Source: an uncultured Gammaproteobacteria bacterium (lineage in GTDB: Bacteria > Pseudomonadota > Gammaproteobacteria > GCA-001735895). From it: a DNA stretch of 6,468 nt. Below are positions 1 to 4,888 of this stretch, in pieces; the first letter of the stretch is position 1, and each line of letters opens with the position of its first letter. The position numbers were made by a program, and so were the translations under genes. Location: positions 1-6,468 of the forward strand of contig CALJQI010000330.1 in the NCBI GenBank assembly GCA_937980285.1, in the 5' to 3' direction. The notes below the pieces were generated by a model that saw only the letters and a program-made list of their open reading frames with translations, was not told the origin of the DNA and did no database searches.

Positions 1-1
1 C

Positions 2-307
2 ATTGTCGCGATTACCGGTGATGAAGACACGCCACGGGTCGAGATCTTCAATTTCTGCGATGCCGTGGTGGCGCGCAAGGTTCTGGATCATGCCCCGGAG
101 TTCATTGTCTTTATTCCCTGCCGCATCGCGTTGATCGAAGATGCCGAGCGCAAGCTTTGGGTGATGACGCTGGACTGGGACGTCAACTGGCTCAATCTGG
201 CGCAGAACCCGAACAGCGTGCTGGACAAGGAATTGCGCGACGAGGCGATCAGAATCCGCGAAGGAATCCGCTATATCATGGAGGGCGCCGCGAGCGGCGA
301 CTTTTGA
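2..307 (+). CDS. DUF302 domain protein, C-terminal part (5' end outside window)
   Basis: The frame is open from base 2 and ends with TGA at 305-307, leaving about 101 residues of a protein whose start lies outside the window. The visible part has the DUF302 signature: an F-N-F-C-D segment, then a run of small and hydrophobic residues, then the conserved P-C-R-I strand (FIPCRIAL) followed by an acidic turn and another strand (LWVMTLD). DUF302 is a small alpha/beta domain of unknown biochemical role, common in sulfur oxidisers and often near sulfur or cytochrome genes. The GTG at 65 is an internal codon, since homologous-looking sequence continues upstream of it. The gene is 60 bases from the next one with no terminator-like hairpin between, so the two are probably cotranscribed. 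The family call is by pattern recognition; function is unknown. Confidence 0.75.
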   Translation: MVAITGDEDTPRVEIFNFCDAVVARKVLDHAPEFIVFIPCRIALIEDAERKLWVMTLDWDVNWLNLAQNPNSVLDKELRDEAIRIREGIRYIMEGAASGDF

Positions 308-356
308 ACCAATAAGGCGCGCGCTTGAGCGTGTCATCCGATAGTTAACGAACTTC

Positions 357-361
357 AGGAG
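357..361 (+). promoter_or_regulatory. Shine-Dalgarno site of the methionine-rich haem protein gene
   Basis: AGGAG lies six bases before the ATG at 368 and fixes that start. Confidence 0.7.
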
Positions 362-367
362 TTCAGA

Positions 368-1162
368 ATGAACAACAACAGCATCATCAAATTACTGCTG
401 GCGCTTATGCTGGGATTAAGCGGCATGTCGGCAAACGCGGCCGAGTCGGCCAGCGATGCGGACGCGCTGGGGCAGGACACGCTTTCACCGGCGATGCAGA
501 AATCGATGGACCCGAACGTCTGGACCAGGCTCATGAGCAGCATGATGAGCGGCGAACTGCAGGGGCAGCCGATGATTGCATCATGCGTCGAGTGTCATAC
601 CGCCGAAGATATTGCCAGGTACCAGAAAGACTATGGCGGCATGATGCACGCGGCGAACCCGATGATGCAGATGGCTAATCCCCAGTTTTACGGAGGCGCC
701 GGCGGCGGCATGATGGCGCCGATGACCGGCATGATGAACCCGATGACGGGCATGATGATGGCGCCGATGGGGATGATGAATCCGATGATGATGGCGCCGA
801 TGGGGATGATGAACCCGATGATGATGGCGCCGATGACGGGGATGATGATGCCTGGCATGCCTGGAATGGGGATGCCCGGAATGCCCGGAATGGGGATGCC
901 CGGGATGCCCGGAATGCCCGGAATGCCGCCGACAGGCATGATGCCGCAAATGCAGGGAATGCCGCCGACAGGGGCAATGCCGGGAATGCCGCCGATGGGC
1001 ATGATGCCGCCAATGCCGGGCATGGGCGGTACGGCGCCTGGTCAGGCGCCGGGAACGCCGGGAATTATGGATCCGAAGCAGTACGAGCAGTTTTACAAGC
1101 AATGGACCGATATGATGTCAAACATGGCTCAGCCCAAGCCCGAAGCAACTGAAGCCCAGTAG
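368..1162 (+). CDS. Secreted methionine-rich repeat protein with one CxxCH haem c motif
   Basis: 264 aa. Residues 1-24 form a Sec signal peptide (hydrophobic core, cleavage near ANA-A). Residues about 25-110 look like a short folded segment carrying one C-x-x-C-H motif (C73-V-E-C76-H77), the classic site for covalent haem c attachment in the periplasm. Residues about 115-221 are low-complexity and built from M, G, P and A: near-perfect 11-residue units starting MAPMGMMNP, then MPGMPGMG and MPPTGM units. A 40-residue tail ends polar (KQYEQFYKQW, QPKPEATEAQ). I count 63 Met in 264 residues. Met-rich periplasmic segments in other proteins bind Cu(I) or Ag(I), and repetitive secreted proteins can also be structural, for example around sulfur globules; neither role is shown here. 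No axial Met can be assigned among so many. I do not recognise a named family. It sits between the DUF302 gene and a lipoprotein gene. Confidence 0.85.
   Translation: MNNNSIIKLLLALMLGLSGMSANAAESASDADALGQDTLSPAMQKSMDPNVWTRLMSSMMSGELQGQPMIASCVECHTAEDIARYQKDYGGMMHAANPMMQMANPQFYGGAGGGMMAPMTGMMNPMTGMMMAPMGMMNPMMMAPMGMMNPMMMAPMTGMMMPGMPGMGMPGMPGMGMPGMPGMPGMPPTGMMPQMQGMPPTGAMPGMPPMGMMPPMPGMGGTAPGQAPGTPGIMDPKQYEQFYKQWTDMMSNMAQPKPEATEAQ
710..1030 (+). repeat. In-frame tandem repeats encoding Met/Pro/Gly-rich units
   Basis: Codons 115-221 of the methionine-rich gene consist of tandem repeats. The first block has a 33-base period (MAPMGMMNPMM starting at residues 131, 142 and 153, with a diverged earlier copy near residue 116). 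The second block is made of shorter GGAATGCCC/GGGATGCCC units encoding M-P-G, with MPPTG variants toward the end. Neighbouring units are nearly identical at the DNA level, so copy number could vary between strains by slippage in steps that keep the frame. Confidence 0.85.
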
Positions 1163-1176
1163 GTAGCTTAAGAATC

Positions 1177-1587
1177 ATGAAACGATTATTTCTGTTGGCC
1201 CTGTTCGCGCTTTTCCTGGGCGCCTGCACGGCTGTGGTTCCGAAGGATGCGGAAATCGAAACCATGGTACGCGACAATCTACTGACCGACGGCCTTGGCG
1301 ACCTGTTCGTGCTGAAAAACTTTAAAAAGGTCAACGGATTTCGCGAAAGCGATAACGTCTACATCGTGGATGTCGAATACGATCTCGAATTCCAGAAGAG
1401 TTTTATCGAGGTGGTGAAAGAAATTCGTGCCAACCCGACCGGGCCCCAGTACGGCATGTTTGGCTCCAAGCTCCTGCTGTCGGCGATTCAGTCGAACTTC
1501 GGTCAGTTCGACGCCGGCGATAAAATCCACAAGATGGAGAAGATCCGCTTGCACAACACCGAAAACGGTTGGCAGCTGGCGAAATAA
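1177..1587 (+). CDS. Small predicted lipoprotein of unknown function
   Basis: 136 aa. The N-terminus is a lipoprotein signal: MKR, a hydrophobic stretch, then the lipobox L-G-A-C with C17 as the lipidated residue. Residue +2 is Thr rather than Asp, which by the usual rule points to the outer membrane. The mature part (about 120 aa) has no other cysteine. It looks like a compact alpha/beta domain: a helix (EIETMVRDNLL), a strand-rich middle (FVLKNFKKVNGF, then VYIVDVEYDLEF) and a C-terminal strand ending NGWQLAK, the sort of ending seen in small NTF2-like or cystatin-like lipoproteins, though I cannot assign a family. It starts 14 bases after the Met-rich gene and has only a weak ribosome binding site, which suggests translation coupled to that gene. 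The terminator-like hairpin at 1599-1628 follows. Confidence 0.8.
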   Translation: MKRLFLLALFALFLGACTAVVPKDAEIETMVRDNLLTDGLGDLFVLKNFKKVNGFRESDNVYIVDVEYDLEFQKSFIEVVKEIRANPTGPQYGMFGSKLLLSAIQSNFGQFDAGDKIHKMEKIRLHNTENGWQLAK

Positions 1588-1598
1588 AAACCGAGAAA

Positions 1599-1628
1599 CC
1601 GGCCGGATGACGAGAGTCACCCGGCCGG
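1599..1628. terminator. Hairpin terminator between convergent genes
   Basis: A 13-base stem (CCGGCCGG plus five more bases) closes a four-base GAGA loop. The arms at 1599-1611 and 1616-1628 pair throughout except for one A/C mismatch read on the plus strand, which becomes a G-U pair in minus-strand RNA. On the minus strand the hairpin is followed by a T-rich stretch (complement of AAATAAAAACCGAGAAA), as expected for intrinsic termination after the soxK-like gene. On the plus strand no T-run follows, so termination there would be weaker. Confidence 0.7.
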
Positions 1629-1641
1629 CTTACTGGAATCC

Positions 1642-1950
1642 TCAATTTATGTGCAGATTGTCCATGGTTTGCGAGGTAGCCTGCATGTAACCCAGCATCC
1701 CCTGGGCTTCCGCTTCACGCGCCAGTTTTTCGGCTTCCCCTGTCTTGCCTTCTTTAAGCAGCTTTTCCGCTTGCTTTATCATCTTGCCGGTATCGCGCCA
1801 TTGACCGCCAACCGACTGGGCCTGTTTTTGAGCCTCCTTGGCGTCGGCGATAGCGTCGTCGGCGGCTCCCGCATATGCGCTGCCGGAAAATGCCGCGCCG
1901 GTCAGCGCGATAGTCGCGGCCAGCATGATGTGCTTGAAAGGTTTTGTCAT
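1642..1950 (-). CDS. soxK: SoxK-like SoxXA-binding protein
   Basis: 102 aa. Residues 1-27 are a Sec signal peptide (cleavage after SAYA). The mature 75 aa is a small, cysteine-free, Ala/Lys/Glu-rich helical protein. It contains the W-R-D-T-G-K-M-I-K stretch at residues 51-59, a helix rich in Lys and Glu, and a G-x-L-G-Y motif at 84-88. This pattern matches what I know of the SoxXA-binding proteins (SAXB/SoxK) of purple and other sulfur bacteria, which bind the SoxXA cytochrome and stimulate thiosulfate oxidation in the periplasm. In most described cases soxK lies next to soxXA; here soxXA is not in the window, so this may be a second or relocated copy, or a relative with another partner. It follows the tandem-thioredoxin gene by 23 bases in the same direction and has a strong SD. 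The family call rests on memory of the motif, not on an alignment. Confidence 0.7.
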   Translation of the reverse strand: MTKPFKHIMLAATIALTGAAFSGSAYAGAADDAIADAKEAQKQAQSVGGQWRDTGKMIKQAEKLLKEGKTGEAEKLAREAEAQGMLGYMQATSQTMDNLHIN

Positions 1951-1955
1951 TACGT

Positions 1956-1964
1956 ATCCTCCTC
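1956..1964 (-). promoter_or_regulatory. Strong Shine-Dalgarno site of the soxK-like gene
   Basis: On the minus strand GAGGAGGAT precedes the ATG at 1950, with the AGGAGG core seven bases from the start. This is the best ribosome binding site in the window and suggests the small protein is made in larger amounts than the thioredoxin encoded just upstream. Confidence 0.8.
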
Positions 1965-1973
1965 GTGGATTAC

Positions 1974-3053
1974 TTATTCATGGAATGATTCATAGCCCCA
2001 GATATCGGTGTCGAATCCGGATTCTCTTATGTGATCGGCTCGCGCCGCAATATAGCGCTGGAATTCAGGTTCGTCGAGATACGCCTCTTCCAGCACATAG
2101 GCGTATACCGATTGAAAATGGAAAGTCTTCATGAATGCGCTGATGCGCATGACTTCTTTCCCCCGCCGGTCGAAAAACACCAGCGACGGAGTATAAGTGA
2201 TACCGAGCGCCTGTGCCCACTCGGCAGGCGTGGTTTCGACGCCTGCGGGCGTCTTCAGTGGCTGCGTAGAGCTAATGTCGAGCTGCACGTTACTGGCCTG
2301 CGTTACCAACTTGCGCGTGGCGGAATCACGCAGAATGCGCTGATGCATGGTCTGGCACTGCTGGCAGTCCGCCGTTTCGAAATAAACCGCTAGCGGTTTA
2401 TTCGAGCCGGCAATGGTCGCCGCCAGATCGCGAGTATCGAGATAAAAGTCTTCGGCGATCAGCTTGCCGTCGGAATTTGACAGTTGCTCGATGCGATACT
2501 GGGCAAAACTGATCTGGCGCTCGAGCTTTTGCGCGACGTAATCGAGCGCCGCACGAAAATCCTTCGGCGGGTAATAGCCATTCAATCGAAGAGCGACCTT
2601 GCCGCTCTCGTCCAGAAACACGAGCGTCGGCGTGTACTGCACCTTGAGCGCCCGGGCAAAGGTCTTTTCGGTAAAATCCTGCCCGCCGATGCTGACTACT
2701 TCGCGATCGCCCCACATATTCAATGAAATGCCGTCGAAGTTGTCGACGATAAAGGCTTTCAGTTCGGGATCGGCGAAGTTTTCAGACACCAGTTGCGCGC
2801 AGTAGGGGCAGCCATCCTGGTGGAAATAGAGCATGACTCGCCGGCCGGCCGAGGCGGCTTCGGCGACGTCTTCCTCGAAATCGAGAAAGCTGTCCTTGAA
2901 CCAGTCCGGTTTCTCCGACTGAATCGCGCCGTGGAAGTCCCCCATTTTGACTTCGCTTGCCGAGGCCGGGTGCAACGGCATCAATAGCGCGGCGATGACC
3001 ATCAGGCATCGATATCCCGGCATTGGCGAATTCGTGGATGACGTTATTTTCAT
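1974..3053 (-). CDS. Periplasmic protein with two tandem SoxW-like thioredoxin domains
   Basis: 359 aa. Residues 1-32 form a signal peptide with a long polar start and cleavage near ASA-S. Domain 1 (about 55-175) has the redox motif C82-P-Y-C85 after the strand VMLYFHQDG and the cis-proline loop Y-T-P142-T before LVFLDESG. Domain 2 (about 205-310) repeats the plan with C230-Q-Q-C233 after LAVYFETAD and cis-Pro at Y-T-P279-S before LVFFDRRG. Both resemble the thioredoxin-like SoxW group, which keeps sulfur-oxidation proteins reduced in the periplasm; normal SoxW has one such domain. CQQC is an unusual motif, so domain 2 may differ in redox potential or partner. Start choice: the first ATG (3053) has no clear SD; residues 11 and 18 are also Met, and Met18 would give a shorter, more typical signal peptide. 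The gene heads the minus-strand pair with the soxK-like gene. Confidence 0.85.
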   Translation of the reverse strand: MKITSSTNSPMPGYRCLMVIAALLMPLHPASASEVKMGDFHGAIQSEKPDWFKDSFLDFEEDVAEAASAGRRVMLYFHQDGCPYCAQLVSENFADPELKAFIVDNFDGISLNMWGDREVVSIGGQDFTEKTFARALKVQYTPTLVFLDESGKVALRLNGYYPPKDFRAALDYVAQKLERQISFAQYRIEQLSNSDGKLIAEDFYLDTRDLAATIAGSNKPLAVYFETADCQQCQTMHQRILRDSATRKLVTQASNVQLDISSTQPLKTPAGVETTPAEWAQALGITYTPSLVFFDRRGKEVMRISAFMKTFHFQSVYAYVLEEAYLDEPEFQRYIAARADHIRESGFDTDIWGYESFHE

Positions 3054-3094
3054 GCTAACAGGTTGGGTCTGGGCCCTGGACTCCGATCTGGTTT

Positions 3095-3121
3095 ATTATA
3101 TTCGATGTGACAGCCTATCAA
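3095..3121 (-). promoter_or_regulatory. Candidate sigma-70 promoter for the thioredoxin/soxK-like pair
   Basis: Read on the minus strand, a perfect -10 box TATAAT lies at 3095-3100 and TTGATA (five of six consensus bases) at 3116-3121, separated by 15 bases, which is shorter than the ideal 17. Transcription would start near 3088, giving a leader of roughly 35 bases before the ATG at 3053. Confidence 0.5.
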
Positions 3122-3128
3122 AAACGCG

Positions 3129-3143
3129 CCAATGATTCATTGG
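3129..3143. promoter_or_regulatory. Perfect 15-bp palindrome, operator-like
   Basis: CCAATGA-T-TCATTGG has perfect seven-base arms around one central base. It ends eight bases upstream of the -35 box of the candidate minus-strand promoter, the usual place for an activator or for a repressor of divergent genes. The regulator is not identifiable from this site alone. Confidence 0.45.
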
Positions 3144-3164
3144 TACGGGTTCTCGAAAAGCCTC

Positions 3165-3176
3165 GACACCGGTGTC
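3165..3176. promoter_or_regulatory. Perfect 12-bp palindrome GACACCGGTGTC
   Basis: A second perfect inverted repeat without spacer, centred about 34 bases from the first palindrome, close to three helical turns. It could be a second operator. A 12-bp palindrome in a 400-base region can also occur by chance. Confidence 0.3.
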
Positions 3177-3366
3177 AGCCGCATAATTGCTGACCAGGGC
3201 CGAATTGTGCAATGCCCGCGCTAGCAGCGTAAATATCGAATTCTGGATAGGTGGACGCCGGCTATTTCGACTCTTTGGTCGTTATTTCCCTTTGGTTGCG
3301 GATTAATCGGGTCGAATTGATCTGCGACAATTCTTCGCTTTAAGTATACGGATAGGGTTTTACGGG

Positions 3367-3388
3367 CCATATCTAATGATAGATATGG
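3367..3388. promoter_or_regulatory. Inverted repeat upstream of the peptide/rhodanese array
   Basis: CCATATCTA and TAGATATGG form perfect nine-base arms around a four-base centre (ATGA). It lies about 60 bases before the ATG at 3451. GATAAT at 3397-3402, a possible -10 box, follows closely, so the repeat would overlap the matching -35 position. It could be an operator or an RNA hairpin; it is not followed by a T-run typical of a terminator, apart from five T at 3402-3406. Confidence 0.45.
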
Positions 3389-3450
3389 GATGCCCTGATA
3401 ATTTTTGTTTACCTATCGCGATCCCGATAATCGACTTGAGAGACGAGAGA

Positions 3451-3651
3451 ATGAAACAGCTGATACTGGTATTTTTTATCGCCTTGCAAACAATTGTTTC
3501 TTCCGCTGTGCTGGCCTGGTCACCACTGGATGGTGTCGAGTCCGCCGTCGAAAAAATGCAACACTGCTATTTTGTCGTCGCCAGCAGCGAACAAGGCCAG
3601 GAAGGTGAAAAAAAAGAGGCAGAACAGGAAGAAGAGCCTGAATGCGATTAG
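3451..3651 (+). CDS. Secreted 66-aa acidic peptide with C-terminal cysteine
   Basis: The ATG at 3451 is chosen because it follows a purine-rich GAGAGACGAGAGA leader and starts a textbook signal peptide (MKQ, hydrophobic core, cleavage near VLA-W at residue 22). An in-frame ATG at 3376 exists but would bury the signal peptide and has no ribosome binding site. The mature peptide has about 44 residues, of which 13 are Asp or Glu, mostly in a tail (residues 47-66) that ends E-C-D. There are two cysteines, C39 in M-Q-H-C-Y and C65 next to the end, which could pair or bind metal or sulfur. I know no family for it. It lies 50 bases before the rhodanese gene with no terminator between, so it is likely the first gene of that array. 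Confidence 0.65.
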   Translation: MKQLILVFFIALQTIVSSAVLAWSPLDGVESAVEKMQHCYFVVASSEQGQEGEKKEAEQEEEPECD

Positions 3652-3690
3652 GGTAAGAGTCAATTCCAAGCACACACGAAAAACCAATCT

Positions 3691-3695
3691 GGAGG
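3691..3695 (+). promoter_or_regulatory. Shine-Dalgarno site of the rhodanese gene
   Basis: GGAGG lies six bases before the ATG at 3702 and supports that start. Confidence 0.75.
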
Positions 3696-3701
3696 ATTAA
3701 T

Positions 3702-4358
3702 ATGAATTCCAAGCTTTTGAAAACCCTGATGCTGACCAGCAGCCTGGTCTGGGCCGGCAGCGCGATGGCGGCCAAGCCGGTCGGCATTACCCCGAACATG
3801 ATGGATGCAACCGTCTCGCATGGCGGCAAGTCGGTCAAGATCATGCGCGATCAGAACAACAAGGCGGTGGTCAATCCGGCCTTTGCCAAGACTTCGCGTC
3901 CCTGTCCGCCGTTCTGTATTCAGCCGATCGTACTCGCTCCTGGCGTGGAAACGCTGGGTGAGAATGAAATCATCGACTACCTGGTTCGCCTGAGCAAAGG
4001 CGACAAATCCATTCTGGTGGTCGATTCGCGCACCCCCGACTGGGTGCAGAAAGGCACTATTCCGGGCGCGGTCAATATTCCCTGGACAGCGCTCAATCCC
4101 GCCAAGGGCGCGGATCCGATTTCTATCGGTGAAATCATGGAAGATCGTTTCGGCGCAAAGTCGCTCGAAGGTCTCTGGGATTACACCGACGCCAAAACCC
4201 TGGTCATGTTCTGTAACGGCATGTGGTGCGGCCAGTCTCCGAACAACATCAAGAACCTGCTCAAGTTCGGCTACCCCGCGCACAAGATCAAGTGGTATCG
4301 CGGCGGCATGCAAAACTGGTCCAACCTGGGCCTGAGCACCGCCAAGCCCGCTAGCTAA
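3702..4358 (+). CDS. Periplasmic rhodanese-like sulfurtransferase
   Basis: 218 aa. Residues 1-23 are a signal peptide (cleavage near AMA-A). Residues about 85-213 are one rhodanese domain: I-L-V-V-D-S-R (104-110), the G-T-I-P-G-A-V-N-I-P motif (118-127), the active-site loop starting at C171 after the strand TLVMF, and the C-terminal W-Y-R-G-G-M-Q-N-W motif (198-206). Rhodaneses carry a sulfane sulfur as a persulfide on the loop cysteine. Here the loop is C-N-G-M-W-C-G, with a second cysteine (C176) that could form a disulfide with C171 or relay sulfur. Before the domain lies a C68-P-P-F-C72 motif (in SRPCPPFCIQP), a second possible redox or metal pair. These four are the only cysteines. A rhodanese called SoxL follows soxK in some sulfur bacteria; this could be a relative, but I do not assign the symbol. 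It is directly followed by a thioredoxin gene, a likely reductant. Confidence 0.88.
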   Translation: MNSKLLKTLMLTSSLVWAGSAMAAKPVGITPNMMDATVSHGGKSVKIMRDQNNKAVVNPAFAKTSRPCPPFCIQPIVLAPGVETLGENEIIDYLVRLSKGDKSILVVDSRTPDWVQKGTIPGAVNIPWTALNPAKGADPISIGEIMEDRFGAKSLEGLWDYTDAKTLVMFCNGMWCGQSPNNIKNLLKFGYPAHKIKWYRGGMQNWSNLGLSTAKPAS

Positions 4359-4370
4359 ACCGGCCTCGTT

Positions 4371-4416
4371 ACCCGGGGAGAGTGGCGGTACAGGGATGTA
4401 CCCGCTTTTCCCGGGT
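4371..4416 (+). other. Extended intergenic hairpin between rhodanese and thioredoxin genes
   Basis: ACCCGGG (4371-4377) pairs with CCCGGGT (4410-4416), and inside it GCGGTAC (4385-4391) pairs with GTACCCGC (4398-4405) with one bulged C around a six-base loop. The downstream arm covers the only SD-like bases (GGGTTAG) before the ATG at 4427. It has no T-run after it, so it may be an attenuating or mRNA-stabilising structure rather than a full terminator. Confidence 0.45.
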
Positions 4417-4426
4417 TAGTAACGCC

Positions 4427-4888
4427 ATGCGCCTGCCTGCACTGATATTGACCATGCTGATGATTGCCGTTCCCGTGAGCGGCGATTCGGTGAGCATGAT
4501 AGCTGTCACCGACCTGCGGCAAGAGGCGCAAATCGCCAGCGACCGCAACCTGGTGCTGGTGATCGAGTTTTCCAGCGAGTACTGTGGTTACTGCCGCAAG
4601 CTGGAAGAGCTTTTCCTGATGCCGATGCAGCGTAACGCGGAATACAATGCCAAGGTACTGATTCGAACGGTTTCCCTGGATGCCTTTGAAACTCTGGTCG
4701 ATTTTGACGGTCGATCTATGAGCACCAGCGACTTTGCGTCGCGCTACGATGTTTCGATGACGCCGACGTTGCTGTTTCTGAACAGCGAAGGTGTGGAAAT
4801 GAGCGAAAAACTGGTGGGTATCTGGTCGGAGGATTTCTATGGCGGATTTATTGACAATCGTATCGATGAGGCACGCGCAAGGCTCTAG
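4427..4888 (+). CDS. SoxW-like periplasmic thioredoxin
   Basis: 153 aa from the ATG at 4427. This start gives a clean signal peptide (MRLPALILTML..., cleavage near residue 19); an in-frame GTG at 4382 would add 15 polar residues in front and has a GGGGAG only one base away, too close to serve it. The mature part is one thioredoxin-fold domain: strand LVLVIEFSSEY, redox motif C53-G-Y-C56, a connecting helix with MPMQRN, strand VLIRTVSLDA, and the cis-proline loop M-T-P113-T before LLFLNSEG. These are the only cysteines. This is the same group as the domains of the tandem thioredoxin at 1974-3053. Such proteins reduce disulfides or persulfides on periplasmic partners; placement between a rhodanese and a DsrE-like gene suggests those as partners (inference). 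Its 3' end overlaps the next gene. Confidence 0.82.
   Translation: MRLPALILTMLMIAVPVSGDSVSMIAVTDLRQEAQIASDRNLVLVIEFSSEYCGYCRKLEELFLMPMQRNAEYNAKVLIRTVSLDAFETLVDFDGRSMSTSDFASRYDVSMTPTLLFLNSEGVEMSEKLVGIWSEDFYGGFIDNRIDEARARL

Larger units (their letters stand above)
3054..3450. other. Divergent intergenic region, about 400 bases, regulatory
   Basis: This stretch separates the minus-strand thioredoxin gene from the plus-strand peptide/rhodanese array. I find no convincing gene: the short open frames here lack ribosome binding sites and protein-like composition. It is visibly richer in A and T than the flanking genes. It holds a candidate minus-strand promoter and three palindromes, listed separately. 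The middle (about 3180-3300) shows nothing I can name. Confidence 0.75.

Noticed and set aside
710..1030. CRISPR-like array
   Set aside because: The repeats are contiguous and in frame with coding sequence, with no unique spacers.
581..1102. Long minus-strand open frames opposite the Met-rich repeats, including a His/Arg-rich one and an Ile/Pro/Gly-rich one (688-1023)
   Set aside because: They are by-products of the repetitive ATG/GGC/CCG codons on the plus strand; they have no ribosome binding site, while the plus frame has an SD, a signal peptide and a CxxCH motif.
3376..3450. Extension of the acidic peptide to an upstream ATG at 3376
   Set aside because: The added residues would precede and spoil the signal peptide, that ATG lies within the inverted repeat at 3367-3388, and it has no SD.
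3662..3714. Ten-base direct repeat AATTCCAAGC at 3662-3671 and 3705-3714
   Set aside because: It is short, with only two copies, one of which lies within the rhodanese coding start; most likely chance.
3660..4313. Minus-strand open frame of 217 codons opposite the rhodanese gene
   Set aside because: The plus-strand frame has clear rhodanese motifs, a signal peptide and an SD; the opposite frame has none of these and reads as a His/Arg-rich shadow.
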